Assembly: GCF_014192155.1 (NCBI RefSeq)
Contig: NZ_JACHXO010000007.1
Location: forward strand, 124,001 to 188,000
Origin: Roseateles terrae
Lineage (GTDB): Bacteria; Pseudomonadota; Gammaproteobacteria; Burkholderiales; Burkholderiaceae_C
Direction of reading: 5' to 3'
Length of the DNA: 64,000 nt
The notes under the pieces were generated by a model, which saw only the letters and a list, made by a program, of their open reading frames with translations, was not told the origin of the DNA and ran no database searches. A program made the position numbers and the translations under genes. Each line of letters opens with the position of its first letter. Positions within the stretch are counted from its first letter, which is position 1. Positions 16,075 to 25,542 of the stretch are shown one piece after another.

Positions 16075-16170
16075 GGCCCCTCCAGCGTTGCCCTTTGTCC
16101 GCCATGTCGACGACCCGGACTGGCGTTAGCGCTGATGCTGGCGCGGACGCCGACGCCGGCGCTGCGTCCG

Positions 16171-18984
16171 TCAGAACCGGTGTTCCAGCTCGATCCAGCC
16201 CTGTCGGCCGTACGGGAAGTAGTGCCCGACCGGGTAGAACGGCCAGGTGGCGGTCGGATCCTTGCGGATCTTGTTGAGCAGGTTGTTGATCGTCAGGCTC
16301 ACCCGGGTGGCGGGGGTCACCTGCCACTGCGTACTGCCATTGAAGTTCCAGTAGGCGGGCAGGAAGCCTTCCTGGCTTTCATTGGCGATCTTGCCATTGC
16401 GCTCCGCCACCAGCGTGTGGGTCCAGGTGCCGGTCTTCCAGGTCAGGCTGGCATTGAACTTGTTGGGCCAGTCGCCGAAGTCGGTGGTCCCCACCTGGTT
16501 GTAGTTGCGGTCGCCGCTGGATTGCTGATAGCGGTAGTCACGGACCTCGGTGTACTTCATGTCCAGCGTCCAGCGGCCCCAGTCCTGCCAGCTCCAGCTG
16601 TAGCGGGCGCCCAGGTCGAAGCCCCAGGTGGATTCACGCGCGGCATTGATCGGATTGACCCGCACCAACGTCACTTCGCCGGGTCTCACCAGCGCAGTGT
16701 CCGGATTGCGCGTCACCCGGCTGATGGCGTCCACACACAGCGGCGATGCGGCGTCCAGTCCACCCAGCCGGCAATCGGCTTCATTGCGCAGCACCTGGTC
16801 GGCATCAAGATCGGTGACCAGGTCACTGATGCGGATCTTCCAGACGTCCAGCGAGGCGTCGAAGCTGCTGCTGGGTTGCCAGACGGCCCCCAGGCCCCAG
16901 GACCGGCCGCGCTCGGACTTCAGATCCGTCGAGCCGGTGCGAAGGAAGTTGAAACCCGGCGACTCGTCCGCGAAATCGCATTGCGCCAGCGGAATGCCGG
17001 CCTTCTGGCAGCGGTAGTAGTCAGTGGAAGAAGAGTAATAGCCGCGGGTCTGTGCGGCGAAGACGTAGTTCATGTCCGGCGCACGGAAGCTGGTGGCGTG
17101 CTGGGCGCGCAGCAGCAGCGAGTCGATGGGGCGGAACTGGAGGCCGGCGTTGTAGGTGGTGCTGCCGTCCTGGCGGCCACCGAATCGGTAGAGGTCATAG
17201 CGACCGGCCAGCGTCGCGGTCAGGCGTTGAGTGATGGGCGCATTCAGCTCGGCGCCCACGGCGAATCGATCGCGCGTGCCGCGGATGTCCGTGCCTTCGG
17301 TGGTGTTGTAGAACACGCCCGTGCCCAGGCGCGGATCGGTGACATTGCTGAATCCCTGCTTGCCCGCTTCCGCAATCACGGCCGCCCGCAGCGGTCCCGC
17401 CGGCAGCTGCAGCCACTCGCCGTTGGCACTGGCGCTCACCTGCTGATTCCAGCTGTTGTTGCGTCCGCGGCTCTGGCCCAACACGCTGTTGAATTCCGCC
17501 GTGGTCAACGGGGCGTACAGGCGCGCGGGGTCGGCAGCGAAGAGGGCGACGCCGTCGGCATCGGTGCCCAGTTGCGGCCCGAGCAGCAGCGACTCGACGC
17601 TGGCAAGCAGGCGCGGCGTGGTGGTCTTGTTCAGGTAGTAGGAACTGGAGGCGGCCACCTCGAAGGTCCAGGTGCCGGTGAGATCGCCACGGGCGCCGAC
17701 GGTGACGTTGTGGGTCGCGTCCTGCCAGATGCGGTTGTAGCGGTCGATGTCACCGATTTCCTCGGGCGAAAAGCGGCGGCTCCAGGTCTCGAGCAACCCC
17801 GTGTTGGCATTGCGGAAGTAACCCGCGCCGGCCGCTTGCGAGGTCCAGCTCGGTCCGCGGGTGTTGTTCTCGGTGTGGGCCCAACCGAACTGACCTTCTG
17901 CAAACAGCTCGATGCCGTTGCCGAGGTCGTAGTACAACGCACCCGCAGCTTGCGCAGTCCGATTGCCGGTCTGAATGGTCCAGAAACTGGGAGACGTCTG
18001 ACCGCTGCCGCAATACACGCCGGTGCGGGCACTGTAGGGCGTGGTGGAGCCCTGGAACAACCCCTTGCTGGCATCGCAGCCATCCAGCGGGGCAAGATAG
18101 CGGCCGGTGCTGGCGTCCTTGCGCCCGATCACGACGCCGGGCGCGGCGCCCTGCGCCGTGGTGGTGGACATGAAGTCGCGCTGGCGGCTCCAGATTGGCT
18201 GACGGGCGCTGAGCTCCAGCCCGAAAACGCCGCTGAGCCTGCCGGCCTCGAAGCCGCTGGTCACCTGGGCGCGCGCGTTCTCGCCGCCGCCACGCTGGGT
18301 GGCACCGGCGCGCAGGTTGACGGTGGTGCCGTCGACCTGCCGCTTCAGCACGATGTTGACAACGCCGGCGATGGCGTCCGAGCCATAGACGGCGGACGCG
18401 CCGCCGCTGAGCACTTCGATGCGGTCGATCAGCGCCGACGGAATGTTGGCGATGTTCACGAAGTTGACCGAGCCGTTGTAGGGGCTGGGGTAGTCCGCGA
18501 CACGTCGTCCATTGACGAGCACCAGGGTGTGATTGGGACCGAGGCCGCGCAGGCTGATCGCATTGGCGGCCGGCGTGAAGGTGTTGCCGAAGTCCTCGCC
18601 CTGGGTGAAGCCGGTGTTTTCGGTGAGGCTGGAGAGCGCATCAGCCACGTTGCGATAGCCGCGGCGGTCCAGGTCTTCCCCCTTGAGCACGGTGACCGGG
18701 CTGGGGCCTTCGGAGCCGATGCGGGAGATGCGCGACCCGGTGACGGTGACGGTGGACAGCGTGCGTTCGGCGGTGGGCGGTGCGCCATCGGGTGCGCTGG
18801 CCGCGCGGGCTGGAGTGGCGGCGGAGGCAGCGGTGGCCGGGGCTGCGGGTGTCGTCGCAGGCGGTGCCGTGGGCGCGCTGGGCACTGCGGTTTGGGCCCA
18901 GGTCAGCGAGGGTGTCAGGCAGGCGAGCAGAGCGGCCAGCGCGCTTGCACGAAGCGCGAAGTCAACGGTCGGATTCAAGAGCAT
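16171..18984 (-). CDS. TonB-dependent outer-membrane receptor with Ala/Pro-rich linker
   Basis: 937 residues. The signal peptide (ALAALLACLTPSLTWAQ) is followed by about 45 residues of Ala/Pro/Thr low complexity, then the plug (STVTVTGSRISRIGSEG, ISLRGLGPNHTLVLVNGRR, RIEVLSGGASAVYGSDAIAG) and a large barrel. It ends WIELEHRF with the terminal aromatic residue used by the BAM machinery. Four cysteines in barrel loops suggest disulfides. The substrate is unknown and no obvious partner gene adjoins it. Its promoter core is identical over 11 bp with that of the other receptor in the window. Confidence 0.92.
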   Translation of the reverse strand: MLLNPTVDFALRASALAALLACLTPSLTWAQTAVPSAPTAPPATTPAAPATAASAATPARAASAPDGAPPTAERTLSTVTVTGSRISRIGSEGPSPVTVLKGEDLDRRGYRNVADALSSLTENTGFTQGEDFGNTFTPAANAISLRGLGPNHTLVLVNGRRVADYPSPYNGSVNFVNIANIPSALIDRIEVLSGGASAVYGSDAIAGVVNIVLKRQVDGTTVNLRAGATQRGGGENARAQVTSGFEAGRLSGVFGLELSARQPIWSRQRDFMSTTTAQGAAPGVVIGRKDASTGRYLAPLDGCDASKGLFQGSTTPYSARTGVYCGSGQTSPSFWTIQTGNRTAQAAGALYYDLGNGIELFAEGQFGWAHTENNTRGPSWTSQAAGAGYFRNANTGLLETWSRRFSPEEIGDIDRYNRIWQDATHNVTVGARGDLTGTWTFEVAASSSYYLNKTTTPRLLASVESLLLGPQLGTDADGVALFAADPARLYAPLTTAEFNSVLGQSRGRNNSWNQQVSASANGEWLQLPAGPLRAAVIAEAGKQGFSNVTDPRLGTGVFYNTTEGTDIRGTRDRFAVGAELNAPITQRLTATLAGRYDLYRFGGRQDGSTTYNAGLQFRPIDSLLLRAQHATSFRAPDMNYVFAAQTRGYYSSSTDYYRCQKAGIPLAQCDFADESPGFNFLRTGSTDLKSERGRSWGLGAVWQPSSSFDASLDVWKIRISDLVTDLDADQVLRNEADCRLGGLDAASPLCVDAISRVTRNPDTALVRPGEVTLVRVNPINAARESTWGFDLGARYSWSWQDWGRWTLDMKYTEVRDYRYQQSSGDRNYNQVGTTDFGDWPNKFNASLTWKTGTWTHTLVAERNGKIANESQEGFLPAYWNFNGSTQWQVTPATRVSLTINNLLNKIRKDPTATWPFYPVGHYFPYGRQGWIELEHRF

Positions 18985-19285
18985 TCCTTTGGTGCGAAAC
19001 GACTGCGCTCACAGGGGCGCGGCCGATTGAAATTCCCGAGGCATGCGGTGCGTATGCCAGGAGCGTCGCACTCTAGAAATCCGTGTCCTTCCGGTGAAAG
19101 AACCGTTTCTGATTTATATATCGGCTGGATGCAGAAGGCCGTGGGGACGGGGCTTGCGGATGCAATCAGGCGTCAAGGGTTGGCGCGGGCACAACAGTGC
19201 GCGGCGCCATTCGCACATGCCGGCCTTTGGACCATGGGTCAAGGTCGTTTGCGAAGGCCGCTGGCCGGAAAGCGCAACCGGCCGG
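18985..19285. other. Gap of 301 bp between receptor gene and GST gene
   Basis: I find no coding sequence. It holds the receptor's upstream region, including the TTCTAGAGTGC core, and an AT-rich TTTATATAT patch near 19115. The rest is featureless to me. Confidence 0.5.
19068..19078 (-). promoter_or_regulatory. Candidate -10 region of second TonB receptor gene (TTCTAGAGTGC)
   Basis: Read on the minus strand, TTCTAGAGTGC is identical to 7108-7118 before the first receptor gene. TAGAGT (19070-19075) lies 85 bp before the ATG at 18984. With a 17-bp spacer the -35 position reads TTCACC, a weak match. Confidence 0.45.
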
Positions 19286-19948
19286 TTAGTCCATGCATGG
19301 GAAGAGACGCACCCCATCGGCCGGCAACTTGTGCATGCAGGCATTGAACAGCGGATGAATCAGCCACGCCTTGAGCCAGGCATGCAGGGACGGCAGATGC
19401 AGAGCGTCGAACCATTCAGGATCGACCGCAGCAAACTGGCGGATGAACGGGAACACGGCCCAGTCCGTCGCGCAGGGTTGCTCCCCGCCCAGGAAGGGTG
19501 TCAGGCTCAATCGCGCATCCATCGGTTGGAGCAGCACTTCGACCGCGCGGTCCCGGTGTGCCTCCGGTGCGAGGGTCTCCGCGGGATATCGCTGCGGGTA
19601 TTTCCAGCGGTCCAGATGCCGCTTGAATTCACCGTCATTGCGTGCCAGCAGGTCCAGGTTCTCTGGTGATTGCGCGCGCGACCAGCGGCCCTCGGCATCG
19701 CTGCCCGACAAGGCCCAGCGCATGATGTCCCAGCTTTCTTCGATCACCCTGCCACCCGGGAGATGCAGGACGGGCACCGTGGCTTTGGGTGAGAGCGCCA
19801 GCAGGCTGGCCGGTTTGTCCCGCAGGCTGACCTCTAACGCTTCAAACTCGCACCGGGCCTCAAGCAATGCCATGCGGGCGCGCATGGCGTAAGGGCAGCG
19901 GCGGAAGGTGTAGAGACGGGGCAGCTGCGGCTCTGGCAGAGGGATCAT
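19286..19948 (-). CDS. Glutathione S-transferase-like protein
   Basis: 220 residues from ATG 19948; longer in-frame starts add an unrelated Pro/Ser-rich N-terminus and run into the Gre-like gene. The N-terminal thioredoxin fold shows LYTFRRCPYAMRARMALLEA with a CPYA site, and KATVPVLHLPGGRVIEESWDIM, the cis-Pro and Glu-Ser glutathione-binding region. The helical C-terminal domain follows. Members are cytoplasmic thiol transferases of mostly unknown substrate. It lies 94 bp downstream of the Gre-like gene on the same strand. Confidence 0.85.
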   Translation of the reverse strand: MIPLPEPQLPRLYTFRRCPYAMRARMALLEARCEFEALEVSLRDKPASLLALSPKATVPVLHLPGGRVIEESWDIMRWALSGSDAEGRWSRAQSPENLDLLARNDGEFKRHLDRWKYPQRYPAETLAPEAHRDRAVEVLLQPMDARLSLTPFLGGEQPCATDWAVFPFIRQFAAVDPEWFDALHLPSLHAWLKAWLIHPLFNACMHKLPADGVRLFPCMD

Positions 19949-20042
19949 GGCGGAGTGCGGTGGCGGCGTTGATGACGTTGGCGGCGTTGCGGTCACGGTC
20001 AGGATCTCGACGGCAAACTTTTTGGCAGGCGCTGGGCCGGCT

Positions 20043-20525
20043 CTACTCGACGGACAGCACTTCGAATTGCTGACGCGTGGCGGCGATCTGAAGTGACACC
20101 TCGTCGCCTTCCGCTTTGCCCAGCATGGCACGGCACAGCGGCGCCTCACTGCTGACGACCTGCACAAGCAGCCCGTCGCTGGTCACCTGCATGCTTCCGC
20201 CGTCGGGACCGATGAACAGGCGCTGCTGCTTGTCGTCCACATCGATCAGAGTGACCAGGGCCCCGACCTGGATGCCTTTGCCAGCGTCGTAAACGCCTGG
20301 CCGGAATTGCCGCCACCGGCTGATCGCTTGACGAATGGCCTCGGCCCGACGCGCCTGGCCAGTGGCCAGATAGGCGGCTTCCAGACCCAACGTGTCGTAC
20401 TTGTTCTCGGCGATGTTCTCTTCGTGCGTCGCCGTCTCATGCGCCACGCGCGCGGCCGTCTCCACCCGAAGCAGATCTTCAGCGAGCCGGTCCAGCACCT
20501 GTTGCTGAAGCGAGTGTTTGTCCAT
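20043..20525 (-). CDS. GreA/GreB-family transcript cleavage factor-like protein
   Basis: 160 residues from ATG 20525 (MDKHSLQQQVLDRLAEDL). The N-terminal coiled-coil region holds AENKYDTLGLEAAYLATGQARR, and the C-terminal FKBP-like part has VGALVTLIDV, GDEVSLQIAATRQQFEV. Length is that of GreA (about 158). The coiled-coil sequence differs from classical GreA/GreB, so this may be a paralogue that modulates RNA polymerase through the secondary channel rather than a true cleavage factor. No operon partner is evident other than the GST gene. Confidence 0.75.
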   Translation of the reverse strand: MDKHSLQQQVLDRLAEDLLRVETAARVAHETATHEENIAENKYDTLGLEAAYLATGQARRAEAIRQAISRWRQFRPGVYDAGKGIQVGALVTLIDVDDKQQRLFIGPDGGSMQVTSDGLLVQVVSSEAPLCRAMLGKAEGDEVSLQIAATRQQFEVLSVE

Positions 20526-20678
20526 GAGGGCGAGAGGCGACGGCAGAACGGAAGGGAATCCGATTATCCCGCCCACTCGGTGCCCATCCGCGCGCGGGCC
20601 TTCAGAGGCCAACCGCCACAGGCACTTATCGCGCAGGCACCTCTTTCGGATCAGCGGCCTCCAGCATCCGCTTCACCG

Positions 20679-20913
20679 TCATTCCGCCACGATCCGCTGC
20701 GTGCCATCCCGTAGTTCATCCGCGATGAGTGTGTGCCTGAACTGAACGACCGCGCCTTTAAAATCGTCCTTCCTGCACAGCAGGAAGGCGCCATAGTTTC
20801 CATACAGCCACGCCGTTTGCGGTTCGTAGGCAATCTGCTGCTGGTACATGACCTTCGTCGAAGCGCTTCCACTTTTCGTAGAACTTAATGAGACCGGAGA
20901 ATGCCGACACCAT
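20679..20913 (-). pseudogene. Remnant of a tetratricopeptide-repeat gene, frameshifted
   Basis: One minus-strand frame from ATG 20913 reads like one TPR helix (LIKFYEKWKRFDE). A second frame from about 20860 continues with MYQQQIAYEPQTAW, then LYGNYGAFLLCRKDDF and GAVVQFRHTLIADE, again TPR-like. Joining the two needs a frameshift near 20855-20865. Base composition is less GC-rich than the neighbours. The rest of the 461-bp gap (20526-20986) shows nothing else. It could be a short intact orphan instead. Confidence 0.4.
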
Positions 20914-20986
20914 GGCTTTGGCAGAAGAACGTCTGTTGACCGTCGTTCATCACCGCCACGGCCCGGCTGCCGCACCAGCTTTGGCA

Positions 20987-23566
20987 TCACGACGATGAGG
21001 ATTCAGCGCGCTTGCGACCTTGCAGCCGAGCGACCACTGCCTTGCACCAGGCCCAGGCGGTGAAGGCCAGCACAGCGGCGCACATCATCAGCGACGCCGA
21101 CGGCGCGGTGAACTTGAACAAAACGGCGATCGACGGAACGCCGAGCGCGAGCACCAGCAACGCAGCGGTGCCAACGACGATCCACCGGAACGCGGCATTG
21201 ATCGTCCGCGGCTCGTTGCCGGAGGAGGACGAGGCCGCGGCCCACGACCGGTTGGCCTGGATCAATCCCAGGTTGCCCAGCACCAGAGCGGTGAATGCAA
21301 CCGTGCGTCCTGCATCCGTGTCGTCGCTCAGATGCTGCCCCAGCAGATATCCGGTGAGCACGGCCAGGAGCAGCCCGAGGCCTTGGAGCAGCCCCAGCCG
21401 GACGAGCGCCGCGTCAAACAAGCGGGCTTCCGGGCGCCTGGGCGGTTGTTGCATCGCCCCGGGCTCCAGCGCCTCGGCCTCAAAGACCACGGAGCACGCC
21501 GGATCGATGACAAGCTGCAGGAACAGGATGTGTGCCGGCATCAGGATCAGCGGCCAGCCCATCAGGAGCGGTGCGACGGCCAGGCCAATGATGGGCAGAT
21601 GCGCCGCCACCAGGAAGGTGATGGCCTTGCGCAGATTGGCGAACACCCGCCGTCCATAGCGGATGGTGGTGACGAGGGAGGCAAAGTCATCATTGAGCAG
21701 CACCAGGTCCGCCGCTTCCCGGGCCACGTCGGTGCCACGTCCACCCATGGCCACGCCGATGTCGGCGGCCTTGAGCGCGGGGGCATCGTTCACGCCGTCA
21801 CCGGTCATGGCCACCACATCCCCGCGTGCGCGCAAGGCCTGCACCAGACGCAGCTTCTGCTCGGGCCGCACGCGGCAGAACACCTGCGTGTGGGGGAGTC
21901 GGTCGGCCAGCGCTGTCTCATCCAGCGCTTCCAGTTCCGCGCCGGTGAGAAGTCCGCCCTCGACATTCAACCCGGCCTGTTTGGCGATGGCCACCGCCGT
22001 GGCCGGATGGTCCCCGGTGATCATGGCCACCCGGATGCCTGCAGCGCGACATTCCGCAATGGCTGCCGGCACGTCGGCCCGCACGGGATCCTCCAGCGCG
22101 ATCAGTCCGACAAACTCGAAATCGAAGTCATGCTGCAGGGGCGGCAGCGACTCGGCAGTGAACACGGCGCGTGCCACGCCCAGCACGCGCAAGCCATCGG
22201 CGGCCAGTGCGGCCACCTGAGTGGCGATCTCCCGGCGCTGCAAGGCCGGCAGGTGGCACAAATCCACAATGGCCTCGGGCGCACCCTTGGCCGCCACCAG
22301 CAATCCGCGCTGATCCGGCGAACACCAGACCCGCGACATCGCCAGCAACTCGCGCGAGAGCGGGTAGTCGGACACCAGCGTCCAGTCGCCATGAAGATGT
22401 TCCGAGCCCTGCAGCCAGTCCTGGCCGGCGGTGCTGATGGCGGCCTCCATCGGATCAAACGCGCGGCGGTGGCTGGACAACACGGCGTACTCCAGCACGG
22501 GATGAAAGGCATGCGCCATCGCAGCGATGGGCTGCGCGCCCAGTTCGAAGCCTGCCCCCGCCACCCACAGGCGGCGCACCTCCATCTGGTTGCGGGTCAG
22601 CGTGCCGGTTTTATCGACGCAGAGAACCGTTGTGGCGCCGAGCAGCTCCACCGCAGGGATTCGCCGGGTGAGCACCCTTTCGCGAGACAGGCGCCAGGCG
22701 CCGAGGCCCAGGAAGATGGTCAGCACCACCGGCAGCTCTTCCGGCAGCAAGGCCATCGCCAGCGTGAGGCCCGCCAGCAGCCCCGCCAACCAGTCGCCGC
22801 GGCTCAGGCCCCAGCCCAGTGCCAGCAACAAGGCGACCACCCCGCCGGCCAGCGCCACGCCCCGGACGATCTGTGCGGTTTCCCGCTGAATGGGCGTCTC
22901 GTCCATGGCGACGCTGGCGAGGGATGCGCCGATCCTGCCCAGCGCACTGCGGGGGCCTGTAGCGACGACGCGGCCTTGCGCCGTGCCCTGGGTGATGAGT
23001 GTTCCGGAGAAGCAGAGGGATTGGGGCGTGGCGGTGGTGGCGGTGGGGGCAGTGGCGCGATGGCTGTCCGTTGGGCCCGTGTCTGGGCGGGCCTGCTTCA
23101 TGACCGGCTGGGATTCGCCCGTCAGCAAAGACTCGTCCACGGTGACGTAGGTGGCCGCCAGCAGCTCGACATCCGCTGGCACCCGGTCTCCCTCCGCCAG
23201 CAGGACCACGTCACCCACCACCAGGCTCCTGGACGGGACACGCACCGCTTCACCGTCTCGCAAGGCCAAGGCGCGCGGGCTCGACAGGTCGCGCAAAGCA
23301 TCCAGTGCGGCCTGGCTGCGGCGCTTCTGCGCGAAGGTCATCACGATGACCACCGCGACGAAGCCCAGCAGCATCAAGGCGTCCTGGCGGTCACCGAGGA
23401 TCAGGTAGAGGGCGCCACAAGCCACGAGCAGCAGAAACATCGGCTCTCGCACGACCTCCGCCAAGAGCTGAAACGCACCGGACCGGGAGGGTGCGGGAAG
23501 CTCGTTCGGGCCATCGCGCCGCAGCCGTGATTCGGCTTCCCGGGTGCTCAGTCCAGGGGCAGTCAT
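20987..23566 (-). CDS. P2-type cation-transporting ATPase
   Basis: 859 residues from ATG 23566 (MTAPGLSTREAESRL). Features in order: N-terminal cation ATPase domain (about 1-70), actuator-domain TGES, membrane segment 4 with PEELP, phosphorylation site DKTGTLT, hinge motifs TGDHPATA and GDGVNDAPALKAADIG, then C-terminal segments including LQLVIDPACSV. An insertion rich in Thr/Ala/Pro follows TGES at about residues 160-185. Classic calcium pumps have PEGLP and magnesium pumps PEMLP, so the PEELP form leaves the ion open. There is no heavy-metal binding domain and no CPC motif, which argues against copper or zinc. Confidence 0.92.
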   Translation of the reverse strand: MTAPGLSTREAESRLRRDGPNELPAPSRSGAFQLLAEVVREPMFLLLVACGALYLILGDRQDALMLLGFVAVVIVMTFAQKRRSQAALDALRDLSSPRALALRDGEAVRVPSRSLVVGDVVLLAEGDRVPADVELLAATYVTVDESLLTGESQPVMKQARPDTGPTDSHRATAPTATTATPQSLCFSGTLITQGTAQGRVVATGPRSALGRIGASLASVAMDETPIQRETAQIVRGVALAGGVVALLLALGWGLSRGDWLAGLLAGLTLAMALLPEELPVVLTIFLGLGAWRLSRERVLTRRIPAVELLGATTVLCVDKTGTLTRNQMEVRRLWVAGAGFELGAQPIAAMAHAFHPVLEYAVLSSHRRAFDPMEAAISTAGQDWLQGSEHLHGDWTLVSDYPLSRELLAMSRVWCSPDQRGLLVAAKGAPEAIVDLCHLPALQRREIATQVAALAADGLRVLGVARAVFTAESLPPLQHDFDFEFVGLIALEDPVRADVPAAIAECRAAGIRVAMITGDHPATAVAIAKQAGLNVEGGLLTGAELEALDETALADRLPHTQVFCRVRPEQKLRLVQALRARGDVVAMTGDGVNDAPALKAADIGVAMGGRGTDVAREAADLVLLNDDFASLVTTIRYGRRVFANLRKAITFLVAAHLPIIGLAVAPLLMGWPLILMPAHILFLQLVIDPACSVVFEAEALEPGAMQQPPRRPEARLFDAALVRLGLLQGLGLLLAVLTGYLLGQHLSDDTDAGRTVAFTALVLGNLGLIQANRSWAAASSSSGNEPRTINAAFRWIVVGTAALLVLALGVPSIAVLFKFTAPSASLMMCAAVLAFTAWAWCKAVVARLQGRKRAESSSS

Positions 23567-23694
23567 CGTGATTCGGTCCGAAGTGCCGACGGCTCGATGA
23601 TCGCACCCGCGCGACGGTCTTTCGGTCCCAACGCTCACACGCACTACCTCCTGGAGCGTTTGGCTTGATCCTTTGGGCTTTGAGAACAGCGCCG

Positions 23695-24060
23695 TCAAGT
23701 GCCAGTGACGCCCGCCTCGCTGGGCTTTGATGCCGACTGCGCACTCTTTTCCATGGCGATGGCTGCGATCTCCCTGCCGATGGGGCCCGGCACATCGGCC
23801 GTCCTCGTGCGCATCACCTCTGATGCATGGGCGCCAGCCGCCATCTGACCGGTCGTCCGAATCACCACGGTCGCCTTCGCGAGGCGTGCACCATCACCCG
23901 TTGTCAATTGGCCATCCTGCGCGATGACTGCAATGCCATGCAGCACTTTCACCTCATTGAAAAATTGCTCTGCGGCATGAGATGCATGGTCCGCAGCGCG
24001 CTGCGGCTCGGCTGCCAGTGACACGGAGTGGCCCTCGTACCCGCAGGTCCAGCAGCGCAT
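23695..24060 (-). CDS. Hypothetical protein, 121 residues
   Basis: I do not recognise this protein. It begins MRCWTCGYEGHSVS with a single CxxC pair; the rest is soluble and Ala-rich (VLHGIAVIAQDGQLTTGDGA, KATVVIRTTGQMAAG). Codon third positions are GC-rich but less so than in neighbours, and no Shine-Dalgarno sequence precedes the ATG. It lies on the same strand between the radical SAM gene and the P-type ATPase gene. It may be a real small gene or chance; nothing else is visible in the 563-bp gap 23567-24129. Confidence 0.35.
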   Translation of the reverse strand: MRCWTCGYEGHSVSLAAEPQRAADHASHAAEQFFNEVKVLHGIAVIAQDGQLTTGDGARLAKATVVIRTTGQMAAGAHASEVMRTRTADVPGPIGREIAAIAMEKSAQSASKPSEAGVTGT

Positions 24061-24129
24061 CGAGTCGAGTGCACGGGCGCAAGCGCAACCTGGCGCCTCC
24101 GGCCAGAGCGGTATCGCCGCCCGCCCCCT

Positions 24130-25248
24130 TTAGAACAGCGACTGCTGCCCCTCCTGCACCGCCGGCGCCCGGAACTGGCTGAAATCCAGCTCATGTCGTT
24201 GCCGTCCCAGGCCGAAGCGCTCACAGGCCTTGCGCATGCGTTGATGCATCAGGTCGGCCCAGATGCCTTCGCCTTTCATGCGGGTGCCAAATCGTGCGTC
24301 GTTGTCTTTGCCGCCGCGCATGTCCCTCAGCCGCGCCATGATGCGCGCCGCTTTGGCCGGCTGGTGCTGCTGCAGCCAGTCCTGGAACAGCGGATTCACT
24401 TCCCAAGGCAGTCGCAGTGGAATGCTGAATGCACGCTGTGCGCCTGCGTCGGCAGCGGCCTCAAGGATGCGTTCCAGTTCCGGCTCATTGAGGAACGGAA
24501 TCAGGGGCGACACACTCACACCCACCGGCACGCCCGCTTCCGCCAAGGCACGAATGGTCTGCAATCGCCGATGCGGTGCCGCGGCCCGCGGTTCGAGCGT
24601 CCGCGCCAGCTCCGAATCCAGTGTCGTGACAGACACATATACCGAGACTTGGTGGCGCTGCGCCATCGGTGCCAGCAGGTCCAGGTCGCGTTCCACGCCG
24701 CTGGACTTGGTCACCAGCGAAAACGGATGCTGCGCCTCGGCCAGCACTTCAATGATCTGGCGTGTGATGCCCAGCTTGCGCTCAATCGGCTGATAGGCAT
24801 CGGTGGCGGTGCCAATGCACAGGTAAGACGGCTGATAGCTGGGTGACGCCAGGGTCTCCCGCAGACGCTGCGCCGCATTCACCTTCGCGACCAGCCGCGT
24901 CTCGAAGTCCAGGCCAGGGGACAGATTCAGATAGCTGTGAGTCGGCCGCGCAAAGCAGTAGATGCAGCCATGTTCGCAACCGCGGTAGGGATTGATGGAG
25001 TAGTCGAAACCAATGTCCGGCGACTGGTTGGAACTGAGGATCTTCTTCGCATGCTCTTCCATCACCTCGGTGCGAGGCGGCAGATGCTCCACGTCTGCTT
25101 CCTGATCCAGCGTGCCCCAACCGTCGTCATATTGCTCGCGCGCCTCGCGCTCGAACCGGTGCGCAATGGCCCAGGCGCTGCCCCGCCCCTTGAGGGCATC
25201 GGGCTGCAGGTACAACTCTGGCGCGGCGATCTGGGTGGGGCTCGACAT
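24130..25248 (-). CDS. PA0069-family radical SAM protein
   Basis: 372 residues. The radical SAM cluster motif is GCEHGCIYCFARPTH, with Cys91, Cys95 and Cys98 (CxxxCxxC). The family signature INPYRGCEHGC, GTATDAYQPIE, LVTKSSGVERD and VSVTTLDSELARTLEPRA resembles spore photoproduct lyase-like proteins. The family is widespread in proteobacteria and its reaction is unknown; it should bind one [4Fe-4S] cluster and cleave S-adenosylmethionine. It appears to be transcribed alone. Confidence 0.9.
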   Translation of the reverse strand: MSSPTQIAAPELYLQPDALKGRGSAWAIAHRFEREAREQYDDGWGTLDQEADVEHLPPRTEVMEEHAKKILSSNQSPDIGFDYSINPYRGCEHGCIYCFARPTHSYLNLSPGLDFETRLVAKVNAAQRLRETLASPSYQPSYLCIGTATDAYQPIERKLGITRQIIEVLAEAQHPFSLVTKSSGVERDLDLLAPMAQRHQVSVYVSVTTLDSELARTLEPRAAAPHRRLQTIRALAEAGVPVGVSVSPLIPFLNEPELERILEAAADAGAQRAFSIPLRLPWEVNPLFQDWLQQHQPAKAARIMARLRDMRGGKDNDARFGTRMKGEGIWADLMHQRMRKACERFGLGRQRHELDFSQFRAPAVQEGQQSLF

Positions 25249-25542
25249 ACTGTTAATCTATCCAGTATTTGGATCGATTTCCAGTGTCCGATCTCCCAGT
25301 GCGGTCATCGCGGCGGTGATGCGTCACGGGTGCGTGAGGGCTGCCGCAGGAATCCCCCGTTCCAATTTCACGTTGCATGCGGTTACAGCATCGTTTAGAG
25401 GACGATCCCGATAGGCGGCCGCACGCCGCCCCGCTACATTGCCTTCGCTTACAGCGTAAGCTGCCGGGAAGCATCGCTCCCCGGGGCCGCCGTCAACGGC
25501 CAATCAACAAAAACGCGAACTGTCGTATCGGGAGTGGTGAGG

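Noticed and set aside
16144-16170. Terminator between the SulP and receptor genes
   Set aside because: CGGACGC and GCGTCCG pair, but the loop is long, GC-rich and no T run follows on either strand.
16135-19347. Plus-strand open frame of over 1000 codons opposite the second TonB receptor
   Set aside because: It is an antisense shadow of a gene with clear plug and barrel motifs; its product shows only Arg/Gly/Ala/His-rich low complexity.
21020-23530. Plus-strand open frame of about 836 codons opposite the P-type ATPase
   Set aside because: Antisense to a gene with DKTGTLT and GDGVND motifs; its translation is Gln/His/Arg-rich without domains.
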